Positions 14,301-26,517 are shown, counted from the first letter of the stretch. The stretch: DNA of 64,000 bases from Henricia sp. BOLD:AAB3569 (GCA_037783545.1 JBBELK010000329.1:1006501-1070500); one strand, 5' to 3'. The notes: generated by a model not told the origin, from the sequence alone. Numbers and translations are program-made.

Positions 14301-17144
14301 ACGCATCACACGTATAAGAAATTGATTTGACAGAAACAATAACCGTACGAACACAATATGGATGGGCAAACTGTACACAAAAAAACCAAATGACAAACTT
14401 CACCGTTGCAAAATTTCAGAACCTTTTCCTGACTAACACAAAAATGAATTTTTAAATTGGAATAAATTTGTGGCTGGCCAGTTTTAAACAGTATGTTTAC
14501 AACCTGCTATGGCTTGCAATGGTTGCATCATAAATGCTCTCAGCTTTGCCTGGGGTAATTATTTGCAGTTTAAATCTGGCCATCCATGCATTTATTCCCT
14601 TAATAATAACCATACCTTTACATGATCAATCCAGAACATGCCGACATTGAAGACACCATACGCTGTAAAGCCAACAATGTTATAAGCCAGAAAGTCAAAA
14701 TTGAGTCCCACAACACTGCAGAAAGAGAAAATCCCACAAAAAATTAGTCAAAAGTTTCCAAACACTTTCGGGCCAGTCTCTGGTTTATGGTCAGCATACA
14801 AGTTGAAATTATTTCATTTTCACCAAGTATGAATAGGTTAATTTTAGGGATGATGACCCATACAGAGGGCAGTTGTCACCGTGCATCATGCATGAGTAGG
14901 CACTTTGTGGATCTATTGTCACATCATTTATAGAAAATCTGCCCCCTGTCATGGTCTCCGGTGCAAAGGGTCTATATGCAACTTAGAATCTTTACAGAAA
15001 CAATTACTACAATTACCTTTTCCTTTGGAAGTTGAGGATGACTTGTGGATAAAATGAAATGGTCCACGCAGAGAAGTAAATCCAGCCGACCACGATAATG
15101 ACGACATTAAGCGCAAAGCTGTGTACGACTTGTACCTTAACGAAGAGTGTCGACAGGCTGGAAAAAAAACACAAAGGTTTAACTATAGGAGCAGCAGTGA
15201 ATTTATTTGCCATCTACAGTACACAAAGCAGTGGTATGAATTCCGTTCACTGGTCACCACTGAGATGGCGTGTGTTAAATCTATGGAACACCCAGCCCTC
15301 ACCTTTTTAAAGCAATTTTAGGGGGCGCTATAGTCCCCCCTCCCACCATGAGATACTGATGCACATGGCAATCTGTAGGCAGTGACGTCATTTGAGAGAG
15401 ACCCATTAGTTGGTTAACCTACATTTAATAGTAACAAAGAACAATGCGACAGTAACTTACTTTCCCAGCTGGTTATTGGTTGTGTTGAAAGTGATTCTGA
15501 CCCCTCCCACATCTTTGGATGTGTTAGTGAAAACTGTAATCCGTACTTTAGCCTCTGTGATATTGCTGGGAATTTCAACCTGAATTAAAAAGATATAATT
15601 AAAACGACACAGATTCAGTTACCATTTGAATAAAGGTAATTTACATCAACTGAAGGTCTTATATAATTTTGTTAATTTAATAATTGGTCACGACCAGGAG
15701 GAAAATACAAACTTGGGCAAAATACTTTTTTGGGGGAGGGGGGGAGGGGGGGGAGGGGAGAGGAAGGGAGTGAAGAGAGACAAATGACCCCTTGACTCTA
15801 TGGTAAGCCCAAACTATGCCAACAGTAGCAGTTTATTGTCAACTTCCAAACACACAAAGCTGGCCCAACTATTGCTGTGGTAGTTCTAACTTATTGTTGG
15901 AAAAGTCTTAACAGTAAGTTGGAATCGTTGCCATAGTTGTTGCCGTTCCTAAGACAATTCACGGAAAAATACCATACACATTCGCCAGTTGAGACTCCAT
16001 TGACTCTATACACTAAGTCTATGGAGCATAAAATTTAAAAAAACTTAAAGGAAGAGGCAACACGTACTACTACTTGTTTGTAATTATTGACGAATTTAAT
16101 CAAAAATATACCGATGTATTTCCCCGTGCATAAACCCTCATGAGAATCAGAGAATCGTGTTTTCAACGTCGGTAACAATTAATTTTGATGATAAACTCTG
16201 CAACTAATGTAACTATGTGCCGCACCATATTTGAAATTTTGAAAGGGATGTTGACGTCAACCATGCAATAATTGCACGGATGACGTCAAGATTGATGCCT
16301 TGTTTCCCCCCCCCTCCCCCCCCCCCCCCCCTCCCCCCCCCCTCCCCCCCCCCCCCCCCCCCCCTCCCCCCCGACTCCCACATGACGTAAAGTGTGTAAT
16401 ATCTCAGCGTTTGCCCTTAACTTAAGTTGGCTTAAGTCTTCACTGGCCCGTCAGCATTTCAAGTGGCCCGGTTAAAATTTTGGTTGTTCTTTTTACATAC
16501 AGTCGACCTTTAATGTTTGCAATAACCACATTTGAGTGAATAAATTAGGAAATTTTGGTAGTCATAGAGTTCTCCCCAGTACAAGTTTTATTTCAATTGG
16601 ACAGCCGGACCATTTGGGGAGGCTTTCCAGCTGGCCCGAGACGATTTCAACTGTCATTTGGCCAACGGACCAGTGCTAATTCGAACGCTGTATCTGTTGT
16701 GACCTGACCCACGCCTTCTCAAGTCCGAGCGCCGAACTGCAAAAAATGGCCACTTACATGAAGCGTACAGAGTTAGGCAACCCTTTGCAAGTGTTGTCCC
16801 TTCCTTTGAAGTGTTTTCAAAGAAAATCATGTTTCCTCACTAAATTTGAACTTTCTGGGGCAAACGTGTATGTTATTATTTTTTTACCCAATTCTCCCCA
16901 ATATACTCACACTGTCCTTGGTTATTGCAATGGCATAATTTGTACTCATGAAATAAACAGTCGCATCATGATCCAAAACGATGCGAGATTGAAGGAAGAA
17001 ATCTTTCGAGTCGCCATTCTCAATCGTCAGGCTTGTTGGCAAGACAGTCAGATTAGTCTCTGTGTGGGCTTCAGTAGGTTGATATAACGCCACAGCAATT
17101 ATGCAGAAAACCAGGAACTGGAGGCGAAGCAGGGATGCATCCAT
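8362..17144 (-). CDS. CTNS: Cystinosin, lysosomal cystine/H+ symporter, complete eight-exon gene
   Basis: Coding exons in transcript order: 17144-16911, 15579-15461, 15157-15017, 14715-14616, 14154-14035, 12641-12462, 11489-11372, 8588-8362 (TAG 8364-8362). Phases agree throughout, giving 412 residues (human 367). Cystinosin exports cystine from lysosomes with protons. Residues 1-26 are a hydrophobic signal peptide ([16 protein letters not shown]). A lumenal N-terminal region with NxT/NxS sites follows, then seven-helix PQ-loop architecture. First PQ motif: [18 protein letters not shown] at residues 155-156. Second: [16 protein letters not shown] at 297-298, then [20 protein letters not shown]. 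The end [18 protein letters not shown] is nearly the vertebrate sequence. The tail is about 40 residues longer than the vertebrate one and lacks its GYDQLN ending. MITEs lie in introns 4, 5, 6 and 7. Confidence 0.96.
8642..9182. mobile_element. hAT-like MITE in CTNS intron 7
   Basis: Termini CAGTGTTCTCCAA and TTGGAGAACACTG are perfect inverses. AAAGAC directly repeats on both flanks (8636-8641 and 9183-9188), probably part of an 8-base target duplication. The right half contains five near-copies of TTAAGCATGGCGGCGA (9040-9165). The element starts only 53 bases upstream of the last CTNS exon. Confidence 0.75.
9624..11303. mobile_element. TTAA-flanked element, interrupted by a second insertion
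   Basis: Flanked by TTAA at 9620-9623 and 11304-11307, with short termini AGGGCC/GGCCCT, which suggests piggyBac-type mobilisation. An uninterrupted copy of the same family is at 42819-43391. The family copy here is split at 9908/11015 by the element listed next. Confidence 0.8.
9909..11014. mobile_element. 1.1-kb element nested in the TTAA element
   Basis: Terminal repeats TAGGGCCAATGATTTTCCG and CGGAAAATCATTGGCCCTA are perfect inverses. The target CAGCAG is duplicated at 9903-9908 and 11015-11020, and the uninterrupted copy at 43103 onward has a single CAGCAG. The interior is AT-rich with no transposase. A CGCGATCGCG palindrome lies at the right end. Confidence 0.88.
11606..11754. mobile_element. 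149-bp fold-back MITE
   Basis: Terminal repeats of about 34 bases begin TATAGACCGTACCGAATAGC and contain GCCATTTCGTGGGG; the right end is their complement. A diverged relative is at about 48029-48153. It lies in CTNS intron 6, about 120 bases upstream of exon 7. Confidence 0.8.
11796..12202. mobile_element. TTAA-flanked MITE
   Basis: TTAA at 11792-11795 and 12203-12206 flanks AGGCC...GGCCT termini. Same overall style as the element at 42819-43391 but a different interior. Non-coding. Confidence 0.55.
12255..12376 (-). mobile_element. SINE body fragment
   Basis: Contains GGCTTTACATCCCATCC and CTTGCTCAAGGGCACAAGTA, the reverse complement of the SINE body seen at 300-360. The tRNA head is not clearly present. 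Located in CTNS intron 6, close to the end of exon 6. Confidence 0.6.
13069..13220. mobile_element. 150-bp fold-back MITE, copy 1
   Basis: Begins TATAGAC.CTTTGCAC and ends GGTGCAAAGAGTCTAT. The interior has GTCACATTGTCACTGTGTGTCATGCATGAGTA. Relatives: about 14860-14976 (left end lost), 17430-17580 and 38669-38815. Confidence 0.75.
13277..13973. mobile_element. 700-bp MITE in CTNS intron 5
   Basis: Termini GGGCGGTATTCACAAAAC and GTTTTGTGAATACCGCCC are perfect inverses. The flanking trinucleotide CAG is repeated on both sides. The motif ACTTAAGT and the block GTGGTATTCACA recur inside. Its right end lies 60 bases from CTNS exon 5. Confidence 0.8.
14860..14976. mobile_element. 150-bp fold-back MITE, copy 2 (partial)
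   Basis: Shares GTGCATCATGCATGAGTAGG, GTGGATCTATTGTCACATCA and GGTGCAAAGGGTCTATA with the copy at 13069-13220. The left arm is missing. Confidence 0.65.
16305..16373. repeat. Poly-C tract
   Basis: About 70 bases almost purely C with occasional T, in CTNS intron 1. Length is likely variable and hard to sequence. Confidence 0.9.
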
Positions 17145-17184
17145 GCTGTTTGGGTTCTGGTCAACGCAGCGTCAAATAACTTGC
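17145..17184 (-). other. CTNS: CTNS 5' UTR piece beginning at a splice acceptor
   Basis: Just upstream of the start codon the minus strand reads TTTTAATTCCAG then GCAAG, a good acceptor with a T-rich tract. The coding exon therefore probably begins at 17184, and at least one non-coding 5' exon with the promoter lies further right (perhaps 18-20 kb), where I could not fix it. Confidence 0.5.
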
Positions 17185-17429
17185 CTGGAATTAAAATTAT
17201 AATTTGTTTTCTTTAAAATGACCGTCAAGCATCAGTAAGTGCAAATTTGGTAGAAAACCCAAATTTAGGAGTGTAAAAAATAAGATTCTCAGAAAAACAC
17301 TTAATTTAAAAAAAATTTCAGCCAGTCTCATGTTTTGCATGTGCACAAGGTCTGAAGCCATGATCAACCTCTCAATCTTTCCAATTATAGAGTGAAACAA
17401 AGAAAATGTCTTATGCAAAGGTGATACAC

Positions 17430-17580
17430 ACCTTTGCATGGCAGCCATCTTGACTCAATGAGGGGCAATCACATTGTCACTGTGCATCATGCATGGATAG
17501 GTGCTAGGTGGATCTATCTATTTTCACATTTAAATAAGAAAACCTGCTCCCTAGCATCGCCACCAATGCAAAGGGTCTCT
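17430..17580. mobile_element. 150-bp fold-back MITE, copy 3
   Basis: Contains CCTTTGCATGGCAGCCATCT at the left, CATTGTCACTGTGCATCATG in the middle and AATGCAAAGGGTCTCT at the right, matching the family at 13069-13220. Confidence 0.6.
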
Positions 17581-17982
17581 AATTGGTCAATGGTAAATAT
17601 TTAGGCCTATATTTTGATAACATTTTTTAGGCATGTCCAAAATAACCTATTGATGAATTTCTGGTAGGCCTAACTGTTCAAAACGAAGTGAATTTTTTTT
17701 AGACATGATAATTAAACAGCTAGCTAGCACAGCGGTTTTTATGCATAGGGGGTGCATATCGGCAATAGACCACAATGCACCTAGATTAATTGTTTCCCCC
17801 ATCCCTCCATTCCCGGGCTACTCCACTGTGAGATTGTCACTTTTTGCATGACAAAATACCCACCCCTGGGGCAAAATTTAGGTGACAAAAATCCCCAATG
17901 GGTCAAAATTGGGCATAAAAAATTTGACCAAACCCCCACCTATAGGCTAAGGGGTGGGGCAGCGCGGGGTGGGGGAAACGAA

Positions 17983-18322
17983 CCTTATTGACGTTCTCAT
18001 CATGGGATTGGATGACAAATGAAGCTGGCAATTTTCACACAAACCTATGGGGCTCCGGGGACATGACAACGTTCATCTATTTCATTCTCATTTCTGTAAA
18101 GTGATTGACATGTGATCTTCCCACACGCTTTTGATCAAGGAAAGATGCAATTTTTGACAAATGATTTCTATTTTAATTGGGCTTAGATGAAATAAACTAA
18201 GAAAACTCGACTTTTTGAACGGTGCCAGTTTGTCATGTTCCCAGAGCCCCATAGGTTTGTGTGAAAATTGCCAGCCTCGTTTGTCATCCAATCACATGAT
18301 GCCTTGAGAACGTCGATAATTA
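17983..18322. mobile_element. 340-bp fold-back element
   Basis: The left end (TTATTGACGTTCTCA.CATGGGATTGGATGACAAA) and the right end (TTTGTCATCCAATCACATG...GAGAACGTCGATAA) are inverses. An inner pair encloses GGCAATTTTCACACAAACCT. The larger element at 23749-24596 has the same ends. Confidence 0.75.
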
Positions 18323-21150
18323 AGGCATATAAGCACTAAGAATTCTCTTCTTTTTTTTTCCTTGGGAGCATGCATGCCTCCCCCACCATGTCCCACAGAC
18401 CCGCCCCTACACATTCCCTTCCCCTGCATGGCTGCAGTTCAGGTATGTACGTACATTTACGTACGTACACGCCCCCAACACGCAACAGGTAGTGCTGTTG
18501 CAACGATTCATACGATCCAACGAAACATAATGGCGGACTATTTCATGTTTCGGTACCGGATCTTAAGATTTGACTGTGTGTTAGATTGCGCCCTCAATTG
18601 TGCACATACGGCGCGACGTATAGTACTATACTAGCGGTGTTGCATGCTGAGAAAATCACGATCGATCCATCGATCGTACGTGTTGCTTATGCTTGGAATG
18701 GAGCCTTTTTAGAAAAAAAATACACGGTAAGATTAAATTAAATTATTTCCTCACTTAGTAAAAATGATTTTGCCGGCATTTCAGCTATTCTTGGGAACAG
18801 AATTGACTAAGAATCATGGCTTCCCTTCAGCAGATAGATGTCTTTAAATTGTGCACAAAAACATATATGATGAAACTGGCTGAAAAATTTTGGAAAGAAT
18901 TTTTAAGTTGATCATGGCTTCAGACCTTGTGTGCCAAACATATGAGACGGCCGGGCTTAAAAATTTGTTTCCTCACAAAATCGCAATTTGTTTCCACTCG
19001 AAATTTTGGGGTTTTTGTTTTCATTAAATCTGCACATATTCCAATGCTAAATTTGTAATTTTGTAATCAACTTCCCAATTCTTACCCAAACTGGAACATG
19101 TGCAAACTTGTACGTAGGCGTACGCCTACACATACGTACACTACTTGCACTCCGATGCAATGCAGATTCTTTATCTCTGACAAACTAAACACAATAACCG
19201 TGCATTAATTAAGCTTGTGCGGTATTTCGGTAACACCGAGTACACCGCTGTTCCAGCTGCACGGCCGGCGACATTAAGTTTATGCGCATGCGCCACTTTT
19301 ACCATGAGGTCAAATAAAATGCATATTCATTAGTGCGTGACCTCAGAACTGTTTCGCTCCGACTCGTTGGAGAAAAAGCCCTCCTATAAAATGAATATAT
19401 ACATCAAAACTAAGATACCAAGCCAATAGTGGGTGTAGAAAGAAAAGATTAAGCATATTTTTCCCGTTTGGTGATATGTTAACGCGTGATGAGTGAGAAT
19501 TCGGATGATTTTGAGCTCCCATCCTTTCTTGGAGCGGACGGCTCGCGGTCCGAAGGAGGGCCACTTTGCGGAGGAATTTCGACACGAGTAGAAGTTTTGC
19601 CAAGGCTTGTGATTACTTTAAACAAAAGAGGACAGTTTAATTTATGTAATGACTGTATTTTCTAAATTAAAAACCTCTTCAGCTTCCCATGAAAAGGCAA
19701 GTGTTTATGCATGTAGGCATATGCTGCTATGCTACGTACATGTACATATGTGCAGTCATATAAATCATGGTCGACTAGGGGCTAGCCTATGTAGTTTGAT
19801 TCGCTATTCCCGAGTATCGTGCTATTTCCGAATTACGAAACTGTACAAATTAGTGTTCAGGCTTTACTAAGTGGGTTTTATGGGACAACTCTGAAAAATG
19901 TGTTTCTTTAATTCCGTTTTTATCCTCAAACCAGCATTTGTACTTGGATTATAGGTTATAACAAGGCAAATCCTGGGTGTCCGTACACGTACATAAGCCT
20001 AAATGTTCATGATGTTCTGTGTAGTACATGTACTTTCCATTTAGGTTTTCAAGTCTGATTTTACTACAAACGCAATGTACAAAGACTAGTCTTTCGCAGC
20101 AATTTTTGTCAAGAAAACTTCCACAGACTTCCTCAACAGCCACAAAAAACCCCATATATTCCTCTCAAAGAAATTGGCGTGCAAAAGTACGATTTTGTGA
20201 CGCATCTTCAGGGTAATTTTTCACCTCGAGTTTGCTACGTACGAGTCCTCGAAAGACATCCATATTGTAGTGGCCGGGTCGGGTCTTTGAGAACAGCAGT
20301 CCAATTTGTATATTCATGAAGTAATTAATAATAAACAATACTTGAGAACACTCCGCCCATCGTGCGCGCGACTGCTTTGCATTGGCCTGGACATAATTCC
20401 CGACGAGAGGGCGCTACATATTGAAAGCAGACTTGGACTACTTGTCGCTTCGCTAACAGCGGTGAGTAGTAACGGTCATTTTAAAATACAGATTAATACC
20501 GATTGCTCTCACAGAAATACTGAAATACCGGTAACTCGGAATAGAGTTAATTACCGCGGTATCGCGAAATCATTACCTGGGTGAAAAGAAAATTTGCGCA
20601 ACAGAAAGTCATGGAAACGAACGTTAAAAATGTGGGTGTTAATTGTATAAGATAATAGCACAGAATGTTTACTTTCATTGTCTTTTTTATTTGCCTCTGT
20701 ACACTTGTACAAAACTACAGTTAAAGGTGCCTACCACTCCAGATCACCTGATGATGGACGTCGCGATCCAGTAAAGTGAACCAGGACTTGACGCCCCGCG
20801 CTACATCAGCCCTAGACTTTCCAAGGTTAAGATATTAGACTTATAATTGGTTTTTTTTGTTTTTTTCATTTTTAAAATAATTTGTTTCATACAGCTCCAA
20901 GAGCACCAGTACATGATCTTGTTGGTTTAGAGCGGTTTCACACGTCAATCACAGCTCACTAAACATCTCCGGTGTTTGTCCTCCATAACAGAACGAGAAC
21001 AAAAGAACCTCATGCTTTTCTGCTACATATGTACATACATGTAGCAGCCACATGCCTTTTTGCATGTGGCTCTATTGTTCTGTCTAGAGGACAAACACAA
21101 AAAAGGAAACCGAGATTAAATTGTTTATTACTCAATAATGACTGAGAATT
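18323..21150. other. Intergenic, no supported gene
   Basis: CpG-containing stretches at about 18420-18660, 19200-19600 and 20340-20470 could include the CTNS promoter and non-coding first exon, since CTNS is read leftward from here. A GT donor (AACAGCGGTGAGTAG) at about 20455-20470 is on the plus strand. I could not tie any of these to a gene. Confidence 0.35.
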
Positions 21151-21164
21151 TTGGAAAATGGCAA

Positions 21165-21690
21165 CTGCTATCCGTTTCATTACCGTGTTCTCTTTCTTAT
21201 GACACCAAGAAATCCAGAATACCTTTATGGATGACTCAGCACCCATGGTTCAAAGCGTCCAGGTCAGAAATGGCTTTGTACCAGATTATGAGTTAAAGCT
21301 CATCTGCTAAAAAGAACATAAACAGCTTACAAAAAAAAAATAACTGCAAAAATCAATTCTCCAAACATAAACCTCCATGTCTTTAAAAGCACAGGCTCGT
21401 CAGCAATGCGCGTGTGCCAAATTCGTGCCACGAAATACGCAGCTCCATGCCTTTGCTATGGAGCTGCGAGAGCACTTCGTAATGAGAGCACTTCGTAAAG
21501 GGTTTTTAAATTGATAATTGGTATTTTTGTTTTGTATATCATTTTTGTATCAATCAACGTACTCATAATCTGGTACAAAGCCATTTCTGACATGGTCACT
21601 TTGCACCGCATTGTGCTCAGTCATCCATGAAGGTATTCTATCTGGATTTCTTGGGGTCATAAGGAAGAGGAAACGGTGATGAAACAGATC
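21165..21690. repeat. Inverted repeat, arms about 120 bp
   Basis: The left arm about 21170-21293 (CATTACCGTGTTCTCTTTCT...GGCTTTGTACCAGATTATGAG) is matched in reverse by about 21563-21685 (CTCATAATCTGGTACAAAGC...GAAACGGTGATGAAAC). The spacer holds unrelated AT-rich sequence. Probably a fold-back element. Confidence 0.7.
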
Positions 21691-21699
21691 TTTAAACAA

Positions 21700-23560
21700 A
21701 ATTATGTGCAGTGACACTTACCAAAGTCTGGGTTTGTCGAGTTGGATTTTCAAAAATTCTGTGCAGTTGCCGTATATTTTGCATATTTATAATATTCATA
21801 CAGACGAAAAATCCTCATATTTTAAGATTCGTTGTGCCAAATCTTGTCTGTAATAGCAAAGGCCTTGTGGAGTTTTATTATTTATTTTGTAGAATTTATA
21901 TTTTGCATATACTTTACAATTTTGATGATGCATATTTTTAATAAAAAAGTACATGCAGTTGAATGATTTAATTTGCCACTTTTGCTAATTAACTCAATTA
22001 CCAACCCCTTTAAATGGTCGCTTGCTGATTTTGCAAAGTAACACCAAGTTTTCTGTTTGTTGCCGTTTTGATTGATTGATTAATATTTTTGAGACAAGTC
22101 TTTCTCACAGCAAAAGTTGTATAATTTATTTTCGTTAATTTATTTAATCCAGATCGGACATTGATTTTGCGTTTAAGTTTTTATTTACTGAGACAAGTTT
22201 TGCTCAAAGTATAAGTCTTATTTTGTTTCGTTATTTTATTTAACTCGGATACTAATTTCAACAGATTTGAAGTGTTCTCCAATGAGATTTTGGGATCGGG
22301 GGTGACATACACATAAATTGTATTGCATTATTTTTAATAAAATTTTATCAAATTTAATTATCAGTTCGTCCAATTCTTCCTGATGTCGACCCCAGAAAAT
22401 TAAACTTGTGAAAAAAAATAAGAAACCTATTAGTATTACATGTAAAGAATGCTTAAAAAGAAACCGCCGGCCCCTTTAAGGCAACAGAAAATTGATTTAT
22501 ATTGATTTATTTGTTTTAATATGCAGATTCATTTATTGATCGCCGTACTTATAGTCTGTCGCTGTAATTGATAGCATGATTATGGGAGAGGCACCAGATA
22601 GCGATTAAGTTCGCTTTTTGGCAATCCTTCAGGGGTGTTTTTCTCGTTTTCAAAATTTCTTTTTTAATGCTTGTATTGTACTTTGTCACGTTTGTTGTTC
22701 TCCTGAGAAATCATAAATGATTGAATGATATGAATGATATGAATGAATGAATGAAAATGCGAACGCCACCAAGCGGCGTAACGTTGTCACATCGCGTACA
22801 TGACAGATGTCAAAAATACTGCGCATACCAAATCTTATGATCCGGTACCGAAACTTGAACAGCACTACGCCAACATAGCCCAGGTTGGACTCCGTACCGC
22901 ATACTACATATGGATACGGAGTCCAGGGTATGAAGTTCCAAAAACAGGGGGGAAAATTTTTGTAAAGAAAAAAATCAATATTTCTACCTTTGTGCTGGAA
23001 GCCGGTAATGTGCTAACAAAGTTGCACGTGTCCTAATCTCTGGGATTGCTGGGTTTTGAAATCCTCTACAAAGCAGCAAACTGCATAATCCGGAAAAAAA
23101 TGGCGAAAAGTCACGCTAAATTGTGCATTAAGTGTGCACGAAATTTCCCAACACATAAGGTATACAAAATGTACAGCCAGCTCGAAACGCGCAGTGCGTT
23201 ATTTTTTGTTCTCACCGCGTTTGCGCAATTTGCGGTTGCCAGGCAAGTCGCGCATGCGCAAGTCCTTGCGCGCGCGCAAACGAAATTGCGTGGCGAGCAC
23301 TTATCCAAAGTTGATGATACCATAGCTCCATGATGATACCATGGAGGAAGAAAACACCGACAGCTTTCCCTGGAATTTAATGTTAGTTCGTGCTTAAGGT
23401 TAAAATCCCAGCATATTTTCGTCAAATTTGATGTACATGGTTTTTAAACATTCCGTTCCAGTAAATGAAGACGTCAAGGATATACGAACATAAATTTGAC
23501 GTCCGTTAAAAGGTAAAATAGCTCAAAAAATTGTGCCAGTTTCATTCCCCCTGTTTAGAG
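21700..23560. other. Intergenic, simple repeats only
   Basis: AT-rich; includes a GAATGA/ATGATATGA microsatellite at about 22720-22752 and a CpG-rich patch at about 23180-23290 (CGCGCATGCGC, GCGCGCGC). No exon with both splice sites and a recognisable product was found. Confidence 0.4.
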
Positions 23561-23647
23561 ACATCGTAACCTGGACGTCACTCGTAATGCAATGAAGACA
23601 ACGTCCAACCTGGGCTATACTAGCTAATGTTACGTTAGCCCTAACTT

Positions 23648-24897
23648 TATCATGTGGTTTTTTCATATAGAGAACAGTCAACATGAACACGATATCACAA
23701 AACAAATGTGTCATTTTCTCCCCGTGACACACTAATAAACCTTATCGACGTTCTCAATGCATTATGGGATTGGATGACAAAATTGCCGGGCCAAATGTGC
23801 ATAAACCTATGAGGCGGACTCTTTTTCACGAAAACCAAAAAGAGTTAAAGAATCAACCTCCCACCACTTTATCTTTGACACATACAGTATCAAACATACT
23901 GACAAACATGTCCCGAAACAGAAATGTTGCAAATGCGAGAAATCATCGGGGATTCCCTTCGTAGTGGTAAAGTCCGAGTACCGCGCTCGCAGCTCGGTAT
24001 GCGCTATGCAACACACGCCGTATCGGCACGGCGCTGGTTGGATTGGGCGTGCTGCACTGCGAGTCCGCGTACACCGACTCCCCCGCCAATATAAATTTTT
24101 AAAAATCGTTTTTAAAAATGCATATCGTCAGAAATGATGCTTTATTTTCAGTATCTATTTAAAATGTTTGAATTGCACAATGTTGTGATATTTTAGAGGA
24201 TGTTTTTCAAGATGCGCTATTTCAGAAACGGCAGGAATGTGTTGTGAAACTCAACAGTTTTACCAGGGGAGTCCGTGTACACGGACTTGCAGTGCAGCAC
24301 ACTCAATCCAACCCGCGCCGTGCCGATACGGCGCGTGTTGCATAGCGCATACCGAGCTGCAAGCGTGGTATTTGGACTCTACCGATACGAAGGGAATCCC
24401 CAATGATTTCTCGCATTTGCAACATTTCTGTTTCGGGACATGTTTGTCAGAATGTTTGTGGGAGGTTGATTCTTGAACTCTTTTTGGTTTTCGTGAAAAT
24501 GAGTAAACAAGTTGCCGAGTTGGCGTCCGCCTCATAGGTTTATGCACATTTGGCCCGGCAATTTTGTCATCCAATCCCATAATGCATTGGGACTTACCCA
24601 AACCTTGTCAGGCATAACCACTACGCAGGTCCTTCAGGGAAATAACAAGCCACGATGAAGATTCAGCCTACAATTGCAGTAAAAAAGGAGGTCTGGAATG
24701 ACAACCGATATATCATGTGTACAAATTCAACTTCAAGTCTTGTGTATGATGTGTCTATCCGTGTACAAAGGAATGGCAATGCGCGGTCGATTACCAGACT
24801 ACCAGTACACATGGTACACAGACTGAATTTGAGATATCGTGTTCATGTTGACTGTTCTCATTAGCCCTATATAAAAAAAACCACATGATAAAGTTAT
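23648..24897. mobile_element. Inverted-repeat element enclosing another one
   Basis: The outer arms 23648-23700 and about 24832-24897 are inverses (AACTTTATCATGTGGTTTTT; AACAGTCAACATGAACACGA). They enclose the fold-back element at 23749-24596, so this older element was opened by a younger one. Confidence 0.7.
23749..24596. mobile_element. Fold-back element of about 850 bp
   Basis: Long inverse arms, about 23749-24060 and about 24280-24596. The outer ends read TTCTCAATGCATTATGGGAT and its complement. They contain GGCCAAATGTGCATAAACCT, CCAAAAAGAGTTaAAGAATC and GTCCGcGTACACcGACT in mirror order. Same family ends as 17983-18322. Confidence 0.8.
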
Positions 24898-25352
24898 GGC
24901 TAAGGTAAGGCCGATGAAATTAGATGACTAGTTTCTCGTCAGCGCCCGCAAGTGATATTGACCCCACACCAAAAAATGTCATTATTTTGCAAAAAAAATT
25001 GCGAAATCCGACACAAACTACTCCCAAGCGATGTTTCTGTTTCGGTTGCGCAGTCAGTGTTGTGTACTTTTAGAAGGCTAAAAGTGTTTTTTTGACATTT
25101 ATATTGGGACGTTATCATTTTGTTTGTTACACTTTTAGCCCTTTAACATTTTGACCCCATTCGCTGTGGTGAAGCATGCTTACACGCCTAAGGTCGTCCA
25201 AATACCGGTACCCGTGTGAAAAATCTCACCTTATTTTCCAAATCAGACATTTGAAAACACACCATGGAGGTCCTTGTAATCTCAAGACTTTAGTACCGTT
25301 GTCGTTCTTTTCCCATTATGACTCAAACATCAGAAAAAGATAAAAGGGAGCA

Positions 25353-25680
25353 AAATTTTGAGTAAAATCGAAAATTTTCAATCGGTTTGGTACCACGGCC
25401 TTCGTGTAGACCGCGTGAAAAGGAAAGTAGTTCCACCAACGCGGATGGATTTTGTTTACACTGTTAAGCTAGACTGGTCCCCTGTCTATGTGCGCTACGC
25501 TGCTCTCGCTCATATATACGACGTGTGGGGAAGTAAATATATGGACAGGGGGCCAGTCTAGGCTTAAGAGAGTGTAAACAAAATCTATCCGCGTTGGTGG
25601 AACTACTTTCCTTTTGACGCGATTACTAGCAAAGTCAAGTCACCAATCGATTGAAAATTTTCGATTTTACTCCAAATTGG
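25353..25680. mobile_element. Nested near-palindrome (two fold-back elements)
   Basis: The outer arms 25353-25469 and 25561-25680 are mutual complements (GTAAAATCGAAAATTTTCAA; AAAGTAGTTCCACCAACGCG; TTTTGTTTACACT). At the centre is a second fold-back, 25470-25560, with ends TAGACTGGTCCCCTGTC and GACAGGGGGCCAGTCTA. A solo outer arm recurs at about 28420-28535, and the central element recurs at 49970-50747. Confidence 0.85.
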
Positions 25681-26482
25681 CTCGATCCGAATTAGTTGCT
25701 TTGGCTGTGGCTATGGCTGTTGCTATGGCTGTTGCTATGGACGGACAATGAAAATCAATTATGGGATGGTGTCATCCCATAATTCAATGCGGCAGCTGGC
25801 GGCCATGTATGTCATGGTTCTGCACGCACGTGAGGTGAGTTTGTGAATTTGAGAAAAACGGAGGTGTGTACGTAAGTCTTCAGAGAATTACGGCCAGGGA
25901 GCTAGGTACATGTCTGTAGAACGTGTAGAGATTTTGATTTTACCAAAACAAATGGCAATTTCCTGTAAAAAGACTTGTCTAAAGATTCCATTTTGAGCAA
26001 CGATTTTGATGGGGGAAAAAAAGTGCTGATCTTGAAAGTCACCCATGCCGCCAAGCAGAAGCATATATCAGCAAAAAACAGGCCTGGGTGCCTTTCAGTA
26101 TTTGGAAGTACTTTTGTATACAAACACAACCGTCCGCTCCATTATTAGATCGGTGGTTTGTAGCTGCGAGTGCTAGCCTAGAACCAAGATGCCATGGACT
26201 ATCACGACTGTGTCTCAAATGTGCATTTTGTTGCAGTTAATTGTCGAACTCGGTAACAACAGTGTTATTAAATAAAAGGTAGAAAAGCATGGGTGCAATT
26301 CCCATTTAAAATGTGTGGACTGTTATAAATGTGTTTTGTTATTTAAATATACATTATACATACAATATACAATATACAATCATAAATACCTGGGAAATGG
26401 TGAAGGATATTTAAATAAATACAAATTTGTGTATAAATTGATCAGGGTTGTGTTTTAACTAGACAGAATATAGACAGAATGA

Positions 26483-26516
26483 TTCTGTCCCTACGGGATT
26501 TCCCGTAGGGACAGAA
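26483..26516. repeat. 34-bp palindrome (16-bp stem, 2-base spacer)
   Basis: TTCTGTCCCTACGGGA, then TT, then the exact complement TCCCGTAGGGACAGAA. It abuts the left boundary of the duplicated arm at 26518. Confidence 0.9.
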
Positions 26517-26517
26517 G

